A DNA stretch of 18,459 bases from CAYJKB01 sp964370625 (GTDB taxonomy: Bacteria; Bacillota; Clostridia; Oscillospirales; Butyricicoccaceae). Below the pieces are notes generated by a model. The model worked only from the letters and a program-made list of their open reading frames with translations, ran no database searches and was not told the DNA's origin. A program made the position numbers and the translations under genes. This document shows, in pieces, positions 1-5,702 of this stretch (its first letter is position 1; each line of letters starts with the position of its first letter). The stretch is from contig CAYJKB010000041.1 of assembly GCA_964370625.1 (NCBI GenBank), positions 1 to 18,459 of the forward strand, in the 5' to 3' direction.

Positions 1-45
1 CTACGAACCAAAAGGTCAGGGGTTCGAATCCCTTCGGGCGTGCCA
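1..45 (+). tRNA. tRNA-Arg (anticodon ACG), 3' part only
   Basis: The window opens inside the anticodon loop of a tRNA. Bases 1-7 are the loop CTACGAA with anticodon ACG at 3-5. Bases 8-12 are the 3' half of the anticodon stem and 13-17 the variable loop. The T arm is 18-34 (AGGGG, loop TTCGAAT, CCCTT), the acceptor 3' strand is 35-41, the discriminator is G42 and an encoded CCA is at 43-45. The 5' half lies outside the window. ACG is the usual arginine CGN-decoding anticodon in bacteria. Confidence 0.93.
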
Positions 46-80
46 AAAATCCAATCGTTAATTCGATTGGATTTTTTATT
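46..80 (+). terminator. Rho-independent terminator of the tRNA
   Basis: A perfect 12-bp stem (46-57 with 64-75, arms AAAATCCAATCG and CGATTGGATTTT) with loop TTAATT is followed by a T-rich run. It starts directly after the CCA end and should end the tRNA transcript. Confidence 0.85.
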
Positions 81-171
81 TTTTAAAATAACTTTTATAC
101 CTTATGTTTACAAAAATTTCTTTATTTAAAATTTAGTTATTTATATTAGCATCTTTGGTTATACTGAATAA

Positions 172-200
172 TGGACAATTTTAAAATAGTATAATATAAT
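172..200 (+). promoter_or_regulatory. Sigma-A type promoter of the flavoprotein gene
   Basis: TGGACA at 172-177 and TATAAT at 195-200 are separated by 17 bases. The ribosome binding site GAGGT lies at 223-227, so the leader would be short. No other gene or structure is seen between the tRNA terminator and this gene. Confidence 0.7.
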
Positions 201-234
201 TAAAATAAAACAATTTGTATGTGAGGTAATGAAG

Positions 235-867
235 ATGAAAGTAATTGCAATAAACGGAAGCCCTAGAAAAAAAGGAAATACTTATGCTGCATTAAATGTA
301 ATAGGTGAAGAACTTGCCAAAAGAGGAATTGAAATGGAAATAATTCAAGTGGGTTCTATGCGACTTGGTGGATGTATTGGATGTAATGCATGTGTTAAGG
401 CACAAAATGAAAAATGTATCGCATTTGATGACGAAGTTAATGAAATAGTTCAAAAAGCGAAAGTTGCTGACGGAATTATTTTAGGCTCTCCAGTACATTT
501 TTCTGGTGTTGCTGGAAATATGAAGTGTTTTCTTGATAGATTTTTCCTTGTATGTGGTGTAAATGGTTCACTTCTTCGTCATAAAGTTGGTGCTTCTATC
601 GCTGCTGTTAGAAGATCTGGAGGCTTGCCTACAGTTAATGAATTAAATCATTTCATTGAGTATGCTGAAATGGTTATGCCTACTTCGAACTATTGGAATG
701 TTATTCATGGTAATTCAATTGGTGAAACTGAAAAGGATGCAGAAGGAATGCAAATCATGAGTGTTTTAGGTCAAAATATGGGTTGGCTTATAGAAGTTTT
801 AGCTAAAACTGATGTAGCTAAGCCTGAAAAAGCTAAAAAAGCTTGGACAAATTTTGTAAGAGATTAA
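235..867 (+). CDS. Iron-sulfur flavoprotein / NADPH-dependent FMN reductase-like protein
   Basis: A flavodoxin-fold protein of about 210 residues. The N-terminal strand-loop INGSPRKKGNT is the FMN phosphate-binding loop of the NADPH-dependent FMN reductase family. Counting from the upstream ATG at 229, residues 49-63 hold four cysteines spaced C-x2-C-x2-C-x7-C. That compact motif is typical of iron-sulfur flavoproteins carrying a [4Fe-4S] cluster beside FMN. LGSPVHFSG (about residues 83-91) is the second flavin-contacting loop. I start the gene at ATG 235 because the GAGGT site at 223-227 is 7 bases away, whereas ATG 229 would be only 1 base away. It is monocistronic, between its own promoter and terminator. 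The role is probably cytosolic electron transfer or reduction of quinones, nitro compounds or oxygen in an anaerobe; the physiological substrate cannot be read from sequence. Confidence 0.85.
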   Translation: MKVIAINGSPRKKGNTYAALNVIGEELAKRGIEMEIIQVGSMRLGGCIGCNACVKAQNEKCIAFDDEVNEIVQKAKVADGIILGSPVHFSGVAGNMKCFLDRFFLVCGVNGSLLRHKVGASIAAVRRSGGLPTVNELNHFIEYAEMVMPTSNYWNVIHGNSIGETEKDAEGMQIMSVLGQNMGWLIEVLAKTDVAKPEKAKKAWTNFVRD

Positions 868-880
868 ATTTTATAATTAT

Positions 881-915
881 TAAGGTGTGGCTAATTTGGT
901 CACACCTTATTTTTA
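881..915 (+). terminator. Rho-independent terminator after the flavoprotein gene
   Basis: The stem TAAGGTGTG (881-889) pairs with CACACCTTA (901-909) around an 11-base loop, and is followed by a T-rich run. It separates the flavoprotein gene from the ABC-transporter operon promoter that starts 14 bases further on. Confidence 0.85.
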
Positions 916-928
916 ATTAAAAATCCTA

Positions 929-958
929 TTGACAAACAAAGTGTATTATGGTTATAAT
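929..958 (+). promoter_or_regulatory. Sigma-A promoter of the GntR/ABC-transporter operon
   Basis: A consensus -35 TTGACA (929-934) and a consensus -10 TATAAT (953-958) are spaced by 18 bases. Such a strong promoter fits control by repression: the first operator (940-963) covers the spacer and the -10 box, and the second (969-992) covers the region just after the expected start point. Confidence 0.88.
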
Positions 959-963
959 ACAGA
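940..963 (+). promoter_or_regulatory. Operator 1, YtrA-type
   Basis: AGTGTA (940-945) and TACAGA (958-963) are separated by 12 bases. Inside the site is the perfect inverted repeat GTATTAT-N4-ATAATAC (943-960). The site overlaps the -10 box. From memory, YtrA of Bacillus subtilis recognises AGTGTA and TACACT half-sites with similar spacing, so this is very probably the binding site of the regulator encoded just downstream. Confidence 0.75.
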
Positions 964-968
964 TAGAA

Positions 969-992
969 AGTGTACTACAGGCATAATACATT
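969..992 (+). promoter_or_regulatory. Operator 2, YtrA-type
   Basis: A second copy has AGTGTA (969-974), 12 bases, then TACATT (987-992). Over 22 bases it matches operator 1 at 17 positions and starts exactly 29 bases later. It lies between the expected transcription start and the ribosome binding site of the regulator gene, so occupancy would also block elongation. Confidence 0.7.
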
Positions 993-1010
993 TTGAAAGG
1001 GGAGCTAAAT

Positions 1011-1394
1011 TTGCTAGATTTTACGAAGTTAAAACTAAATACAGACAAACCAGTTTATTTGCAGATTGTATACTTCATAAAACTGCAGATTTACCTTGGG
1101 GTGGCGAAAAGTGGCGATGAATTACCATCTAGGCGAGAATTAGCTTCAATTTTAAGCATTAATCCTAACACTTCACAAAAAGCTTTTAAGGCAATGGAGG
1201 AAAGTGGGTTGGTAGCAACTCCCAAAAATAGCGTAAGTACACTTGAATTCACAGAGCAAACTCGGGCGTGCATTAACAATGAAATGGAAAACATAATGAT
1301 AGGCGAATTTGTTAAAAAAGCAAAAGAAAATAAACTAACACTTGATAGAACTATTGAATTAATTTTAGAGGAGTGGAAACGAGATGAAAACTAA
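1011..1394 (+). CDS. GntR-family transcriptional repressor, YtrA subfamily
   Basis: A 127-residue protein of the short YtrA subfamily: an N-terminal winged helix-turn-helix and a small helical tail, without a large ligand domain. The opening PVYLQIVYFIKLQIYLGVAK followed by GDELPSRRELASILSINPNT is the classic GntR DNA-binding segment (about residues 13-58). The start is TTG 1011 because AAGGGGAG (997-1004) is 6 bases upstream; the in-frame TTG at 993 lies before that site and inside operator 2. The stop overlaps the permease start by 11 bases, so translation is coupled. Members of this subfamily usually repress their own ABC-transporter operon and respond to cell-envelope stress or antimicrobial peptides. 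The tandem operators at the promoter support autorepression here. The inducer is unknown. Confidence 0.9.
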   Translation: MLDFTKLKLNTDKPVYLQIVYFIKLQIYLGVAKSGDELPSRRELASILSINPNTSQKAFKAMEESGLVATPKNSVSTLEFTEQTRACINNEMENIMIGEFVKKAKENKLTLDRTIELILEEWKRDEN

Positions 1395-2220
1395 TAATAA
1401 ATATAAATTAACAGAAATTTTGCATCTAATGTACATAAAAAGATTTGGAGGAGCAATTTATACTCTGCTTGCTATTTTTCTTTTCTTTTCGATTGTGGGA
1501 CAAACCAATTTAATAAGAATACATGACATTGATGCACTTAACGGAAGTTTTCCAATGAACTTTTTTAGTTATGACATATTATTGAACATAGCAAATGTGC
1601 AAACAACAATTTATATTTCATTCTTATTATTTATCGGATCAATTATGATATTTATGAGAAGTTTTTCTAAAGAAGGTTCTCATATTACACTTTTAACATT
1701 ACCGTTTAAAAGAATTGATTTATTTAAGCAAGCATTCTTTTTTGTTGTTATTAATTTTTTGATTTATTTCACAATAGTATTTGGAATAATTTCTGCATTA
1801 TATTTTCCGGTAATGAATTATTACAGCGCAGCTACATCAGATTTTTTGATTAATTATAGTCACGATTTCTATTATGGAATTACCAATGTAACACACAATG
1901 GACTTTTTCATGCATTAAGAACAGTGCTTTTTTCAGAGCAGTTTTTATTTTACTCTTATCCGATAGAGATATTAGGATTAATAATTATCTTTATTGTAAA
2001 TGTTTCTAAAGTTATATTAAATAGAGATACTGATGACATTGCGCCGGAATACCTTAGAATAATAATCTTTATTGTATTTTCATCTTTGTTTTTCCCAATT
2101 TTACCAGTGTTTTTACTATTTAATAGGTGGATTTTAGCATTGATTTTAATAGTAATACTATTTGCATCCATAAATGATGTTAGAATAAAATGTTATTATA
2201 AGGGTGCATACGAAATATAA
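1384..2220 (+). CDS. ABC transporter permease, ABC-2-like, six TM
   Basis: A 278-residue integral membrane protein with about six hydrophobic segments (near residues 23-39, 75-91, 117-139, 193-212, 225-245 and 249-264). The cytoplasmic loop after TM2, with SHITLLTLPFKRIDLFKQ (about 99-115), resembles the LTLP-x-x-R loop common in ABC-2 type permeases of Firmicutes that couples to the ATPase. The ribosome binding site GAGGAG (1368-1373) is inside the repressor gene, and the start overlaps it by 11 bases. With the ATPase two genes downstream it should form an exporter or efflux-type complex. By analogy with Ytr/Bcr-type systems it may act on peptides or envelope components; the substrate is inferred only. 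Confidence 0.78.
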   Translation: MKTNNKYKLTEILHLMYIKRFGGAIYTLLAIFLFFSIVGQTNLIRIHDIDALNGSFPMNFFSYDILLNIANVQTTIYISFLLFIGSIMIFMRSFSKEGSHITLLTLPFKRIDLFKQAFFFVVINFLIYFTIVFGIISALYFPVMNYYSAATSDFLINYSHDFYYGITNVTHNGLFHALRTVLFSEQFLFYSYPIEILGLIIIFIVNVSKVILNRDTDDIAPEYLRIIIFIVFSSLFFPILPVFLLFNRWILALILIVILFASINDVRIKCYYKGAYEI

Positions 2221-2243
2221 AATACAGAAAGGACTGGATTTAT

Positions 2244-3695
2244 ATGAAAAAGCCACTTAAATTTCTAATTGTTTTTTGCTCTATTTTTTTATCATGCATT
2301 ACAATTTATTTAACTACAGCAAAATATTTTGAATATATAGAAATTAAAGATATCTCTGGCGATAGACAAGAGTTAAATAATTTTGAAATAAATGGTAATG
2401 TAAACTATCCAAGTTCATATGACAATAATTTTGACACTCTTAATTTCACAATTAAAAATGGTCAAGTTAAAAAACAAGTTCTCCCCGTTAATATGGATTA
2501 TTATGAATATTATGATGATATAGAAACTTCAAATTACAGTGTTTATTACGAATATATACCTGTTTTTGCAGATGAATACTATGAAATCCTTGAGACATTA
2601 GATGAAAATGCTGTTGTTACTGGTGATGAACCTGATGTTGAAATTGAAACAGAACAAATAAAGCTAATTGCACGTTTAGTAAACATGAAAAGTGGTAGAC
2701 AAATTAGATTTGATACAGGTATAGAAGTATCCTATGATAAACCTGTAACTATTAAAAAAACATATTCTAATTTCACTCAATTTGTACATCCGATAAATTA
2801 TCTACACACTAATATAATTGATATCTCTGATGTATTTACAGAAGACGAAGATAGCATTTATATTACTTTAAATAAAGATGGAATTTATACAGATATTCTA
2901 CATAATACAATTGTAAAAATAGAGAAATCTATCTTTGATAATACGAATAACACACAGCCTATAAATTATGAAATTCCACCATATAAAAATTTGAATTTAG
3001 TCACAGATGGAATATCTATAATTGTCAAAATACCTTCCTCTGAAGGCGAAATAAAATATTTTGAAACAGCATTTTCAAAAACAGGAGATGACAAAATATT
3101 TTTAATGTTGCAAAGAGAAAATGATGCTAGTATACAAATTTTTAATGTTGATGGTAAAAAAGAAGGTGCATTTGACATAGATTATTTTGATTATTTAACT
3201 GGTCTTGATATAGTCTATAGTGAAAATAGTGATATGTTTGCATTGAATTATACTATTCAAGCACATAATCCTTTTGTGGAAATTAGTGGAGTAATAGCGT
3301 ATGCTGGTGATGGTAAATTTGAACATTTTACGATACCAGAAGATCCAGAATTTGCAGTTGTTTCGGATAATAAGTTGTTAATTTTAACACAAACTAGAGA
3401 AATATTTGGAGAAATGCCAGAAATATTAAGTGAATTATTAATTTTAACTTGGAAGTTTGAAATTATTGATTTAGATACACATAACATAGTTTATAGTGGT
3501 TATTTAGATAGTTATATTTTGCAAGATACTATTTCTACATTATCAACTTTTTCAATAGATTCCGAAGGATTTTCAAAAGAATTAACTAGTGATAACGCAT
3601 TATTTTATGAAAACAATACACTTTATTCTAAAAGAAACATTGAACTTATGCCAAGCGATGTAAGCTTTTATCGTGCTGTGTACATGGTATATTAA
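2244..3695 (+). CDS. Membrane-anchored extracytoplasmic protein of the ABC operon
   Basis: A 483-residue protein with one N-terminal hydrophobic segment (about residues 7-25) after the positive MKKPLK start, then a long acidic hydrophilic region expected outside the cell. The C-terminal half (about 245-440) is rich in short strands with DG turns, compatible with a beta-propeller or beta-sandwich, but I recognise no family. Cys18 sits in FLSC, a poor lipobox, so a membrane anchor is more likely than a lipoprotein. The ribosome binding site AAAGG (2228-2232) is rather far from the ATG. It lies between the permease and ATPase genes and is co-transcribed with both. It could be an accessory sensor or substrate-facing subunit, as in other GntR-controlled ABC operons that carry an extra extracellular protein. 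This is inference from position. Confidence 0.7.
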   Translation: MKKPLKFLIVFCSIFLSCITIYLTTAKYFEYIEIKDISGDRQELNNFEINGNVNYPSSYDNNFDTLNFTIKNGQVKKQVLPVNMDYYEYYDDIETSNYSVYYEYIPVFADEYYEILETLDENAVVTGDEPDVEIETEQIKLIARLVNMKSGRQIRFDTGIEVSYDKPVTIKKTYSNFTQFVHPINYLHTNIIDISDVFTEDEDSIYITLNKDGIYTDILHNTIVKIEKSIFDNTNNTQPINYEIPPYKNLNLVTDGISIIVKIPSSEGEIKYFETAFSKTGDDKIFLMLQRENDASIQIFNVDGKKEGAFDIDYFDYLTGLDIVYSENSDMFALNYTIQAHNPFVEISGVIAYAGDGKFEHFTIPEDPEFAVVSDNKLLILTQTREIFGEMPEILSELLILTWKFEIIDLDTHNIVYSGYLDSYILQDTISTLSTFSIDSEGFSKELTSDNALFYENNTLYSKRNIELMPSDVSFYRAVYMVY

Positions 3696-3716
3696 TTGAT
3701 AAAATGAGGTGAAAAT

Positions 3717-4412
3717 ATGATTGAAGTTAAAAATATAAATTTTTCTTATGGACAAAATGTAATTCTTGATAATGTCAGCTTTAAAATAGAAACAGGTGAA
3801 GTTGTTGCTCTTTTAGGAGCAAATGGTGTCGGCAAGACTACTATTTTAAAGATAATCACAGGAATTATAAGGCTTGATGAAAAAGATGGCGGTATCGTTT
3901 TGATAGATGGCAATGTGCCTCAAGAAAAAGCTGGTGAAATTGCATATATCAGCGAAAAGGGGACAGCAATAGGGAGTTTTACAACTCAGAAGCATGGTGA
4001 ATTTCTTGCAGAATTTTTTGAGAATTTTGACATGGACGAATATAAGCTGCTCTGCACCGAATATGATTTGTTTAAAGATAATCAAATTAAGACTTTTTCT
4101 CGAGGAGAAAGAGCAAAACTTGAAGTTGTATCTGGTTTATGCAAACGAACACCATATATAATAATGGATGAGCCTTTTGAGGGAAAAGATATATTTACTC
4201 GTAAGGATTTTCTAAGGAAAGTATCAGAAAAACTAACAGGTGAGGAAACTGTAATAATAACTACTCATGAAATATCGGAAATAGAAAATTTTATAGATAG
4301 AGTAATAATATTAAATGGCACACATGTAGTAGCTGATATGTATGTGGATGAAATTCGTGAAAATAATCAAACAATTGAAAGTGTATTGCTAGCATTAGGA
4401 AATAAAATTTAA
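3717..4412 (+). CDS. ABC transporter ATP-binding protein
   Basis: A 231-residue nucleotide-binding subunit. The Walker A is GANGVGKT (residues 34-41), the Walker B is YIIMDE (147-152) with catalytic E152, and the switch histidine is H184 in TTHE. The signature segment is FSRGER (127-132) instead of LSGGQ; such SRGE/SKGM-like variants are common in ABC-2 type exporters of the BcrA/YtrB kind. A good ribosome binding site (TGAGGTG, 3705-3711) precedes ATG 3717. As the last gene of the operon it supplies ATP hydrolysis for the permease at 1384-2220. A strong terminator follows at 4421-4458. Confidence 0.93.
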   Translation: MIEVKNINFSYGQNVILDNVSFKIETGEVVALLGANGVGKTTILKIITGIIRLDEKDGGIVLIDGNVPQEKAGEIAYISEKGTAIGSFTTQKHGEFLAEFFENFDMDEYKLLCTEYDLFKDNQIKTFSRGERAKLEVVSGLCKRTPYIIMDEPFEGKDIFTRKDFLRKVSEKLTGEETVIITTHEISEIENFIDRVIILNGTHVVADMYVDEIRENNQTIESVLLALGNKI

Positions 4413-4420
4413 TATTATCA

Positions 4421-4458
4421 AAACGCTGTGACAATGTAGCCACAGCGTTTTTCTTTTT
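4421..4458 (+). terminator. Rho-independent terminator, possibly bidirectional
   Basis: The perfect 10-bp stem AAACGCTGTG (4421-4430) pairs with CACAGCGTTT (4441-4450) around a 10-base loop and is followed by TTTCTTTTT. It ends the ABC operon. On the minus strand the same hairpin lies directly after the SpoVM-like gene (stop at 4457-4459) but with a weaker U-tract, so it may also serve that gene. Confidence 0.88.
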
Positions 4459-4525
4459 AATACCTAAAGATTTTTTTAAGTAATCCTTTTAATATTCTAG
4501 GGCTTTTAAAAATTATAATTTTCAT
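4457..4525 (-). CDS. spoVM: SpoVM-like sporulation peptide (22 aa)
   Basis: A 22-codon micro-gene whose product begins MKIIIFKSPRILKGLLKK and ends IFRY. It matches the layout of SpoVM, the roughly 26-residue amphipathic helix that binds the convex forespore membrane and anchors SpoIVA for coat assembly. Shared features are M1-K2, K7, P9 (proline 9 is important in Bacillus SpoVM), L12, G14 and a basic C-terminal end. The ribosome binding site GGAGG (4537-4533 on the minus strand) is 7 bases from the ATG. It follows the 46-residue gene by 19 bases, so the two are probably co-transcribed. Short length limits certainty, but the start signal and the P9/G14 positions make chance unlikely. It implies an endospore-forming organism or ancestor. 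Confidence 0.72.
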   Translation of the reverse strand: MKIIIFKSPRILKGLLKKIFRY

Positions 4526-4544
4526 GATATTTCCTCCAATTAAA

Positions 4545-4685
4545 TCAACAAATAAAAGTGATTGCAACTAAGATAATTCCAATAGCTAAAATCCAAACTA
4601 AAGCCCAAGGAGGGAATAACATTGCGACAAGAACCCCAATTGCAAAAACAACAAACATAATAAATATTGGGTTTTTAATCCACAT
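4545..4685 (-). CDS. Small two-TM hairpin protein upstream of spoVM
   Basis: A 46-residue protein beginning MWIKNPIFIMFVVFAIGVL. It is almost wholly hydrophobic, with two helices (about residues 6-24 and 27-44) joined by a PPW turn at residues 25-27, so it should be a membrane hairpin. A strong GGGAGGA site (4700-4694) lies 8 bases before the ATG. It is the first gene of a two-gene minus-strand operon with the SpoVM-like peptide. I recognise no named family. Co-expression with SpoVM suggests a role at the sporulation membrane, but that is inference from position only. Confidence 0.65.
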   Translation of the reverse strand: MWIKNPIFIMFVVFAIGVLVAMLFPPWALVWILAIGIILVAITFIC

Positions 4686-4760
4686 AAATTAAATCCTCCC
4701 AGTCTTATAAATTTCAGCAAAACATTAGCTGTTTTAGGATAATAAATCTTATACTATTCT

Positions 4761-4788
4761 ATTTTATGCATAAACTATCATTATGTGT
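4761..4788 (-). promoter_or_regulatory. Possible sporulation (sigma-E-like) promoter for the spoVM pair
   Basis: On the minus strand, CATAAAAT (4768-4761) differs at one position from the CATACAnT-type -10 element of sigma-E promoters. A CACATA-like element (about 4788-4783) lies roughly 13-14 bases upstream, where a sigma-E -35 would be. A transcript from here would have a leader of about 70 bases. The call rests on short degenerate motifs in AT-rich DNA and on the sporulation gene downstream. Confidence 0.3.
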
Positions 4789-4798
4789 ATGTAATGAT
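4777..4798. promoter_or_regulatory. Inverted repeat between divergent operons
   Basis: ATCATTA (4777-4783) and TAATGAT (4792-4798) form a perfect 7-bp inverted repeat with an 8-base spacer. It sits 22 bases before the -35 of the signalling operon and overlaps the proposed -35 of the spoVM pair, a natural place for an operator acting on both. The regulator is unknown. Confidence 0.35.
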
Positions 4799-4819
4799 TA
4801 ATAATTTGTTAATCAATCC

Positions 4820-4848
4820 TTGTAAAATTTGTTCTAATATAGTATAAT
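4820..4848 (+). promoter_or_regulatory. Sigma-A promoter of the cyclic-nucleotide signalling operon
   Basis: TTGTAA (4820-4825) and TATAAT (4843-4848) are spaced by 17 bases. The first gene of the operon starts at 4896 with AAGGAGG at 4879-4885. No other promoter or terminator is obvious until 10525, so this likely drives all four genes. Confidence 0.75.
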
Positions 4849-4895
4849 AAATTGATTATAGTTTTATATAAAGCCTATAAGGAGGCATATACAAA

Positions 4896-5702
4896 ATGAA
4901 AAATATAAATATAACATTTTTAGGAACTAGAGGGTCTATCCCTGTTGAAGGAACTAGATATGCACAGTATGGTGGTGCAACATCTTGTGTTATTGTACAT
5001 ATAGATAATGGTTGCATTCTATTTGATGCTGGTAGCGGGATAATGTCGCTTCCTTTTGAAACTGATGAGCACGAGAAAGATATCAGTATACTTATCTCAC
5101 ACCCTCATGTAGATCATATTTGTGGTATTCCAATTTGTCCTACAATGTTTGATAAAAATAAAAATATAACAATATATGCAGCACAACATAATGGAGTGGG
5201 TGCTTTTGAGCAAGTAAACGCTCTTATGTCGCCGCCGCTATGGCCTGTAACTGCAGAAATCTTAGGTGAACAAGTAAATTATGTTGATATTACTGAAAAT
5301 TTCCAAATTGGAAATGTTGAAATTTCTACATTAGAAGGTACACATCCGGGTGGTGTAACAGTATATAAATTAACATATTTTGATAAAACAATTGTTTACG
5401 CTACAGATTTTGAACTAACTGAAGAAAATCTTCCGAAACTTGCAGATTTCTCAAAAAACTGTGATTTACTTATTTGCGATGGACAATATTCTGATAATGA
5501 ATATGAAAGCAAAAAAGGATTTGGTCATTCAAGCTTTAGCATGGTAGCAAAATTAGGCAGAGTTTCAAATACAAAAAACTTAGCAGTTTTCCATCATGAC
5601 CCATACAGAACAGATGCTCAATTAGATGACGCCTGTATTCAAGCTCGAGAAATTTTCGATAATTTATTTTTTGCTAAAAGAGGTGACAGGATTACATTAT
5701 GA
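4896..5702 (+). CDS. MBL-fold metallohydrolase, possible phosphodiesterase
   Basis: A 268-residue metallo-beta-lactamase-fold protein without a signal peptide. The opening FLGTRGS, then YGGATSCV and FDAGSG (residues 43-48), is the N-terminal pattern of the PhnP/RNase Z-like MBL branch, which contains cyclic-nucleotide and other phosphodiesterases. Metal ligands are visible: H69-x-H71-x-D73-H74, H150 in GTHPGG, D171 in YATDFE, and a histidine near the end in VFHHDP (H233 or H234). AAGGAGG (4879-4885) is 10 bases before the ATG. The gene overlaps the next by ATGA, so translation is coupled. Being first in an operon with an adenylate cyclase and an HD-GYP protein suggests it hydrolyses a cyclic nucleotide or a related phosphodiester. 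The substrate is not shown by the sequence. Confidence 0.82.
   Translation: MKNINITFLGTRGSIPVEGTRYAQYGGATSCVIVHIDNGCILFDAGSGIMSLPFETDEHEKDISILISHPHVDHICGIPICPTMFDKNKNITIYAAQHNGVGAFEQVNALMSPPLWPVTAEILGEQVNYVDITENFQIGNVEISTLEGTHPGGVTVYKLTYFDKTIVYATDFELTEENLPKLADFSKNCDLLICDGQYSDNEYESKKGFGHSSFSMVAKLGRVSNTKNLAVFHHDPYRTDAQLDDACIQAREIFDNLFFAKRGDRITL

Noticed and set aside
1..45. tRNA 3' end as a phage or island attachment site
   Set aside because: No repeat of the tRNA end and no integrase gene is seen in the window.
993..1010. Upstream TTG start for the GntR gene
   Set aside because: The only ribosome binding site (997-1004) lies downstream of this TTG, so TTG 1011 is the start.
929..1120. Plus-strand open frame of 63 codons overlapping the GntR gene
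   Set aside because: It starts at the -35 box, runs through both operators and most of the promoter, has no ribosome binding site, and is out of frame with the clear GntR gene.
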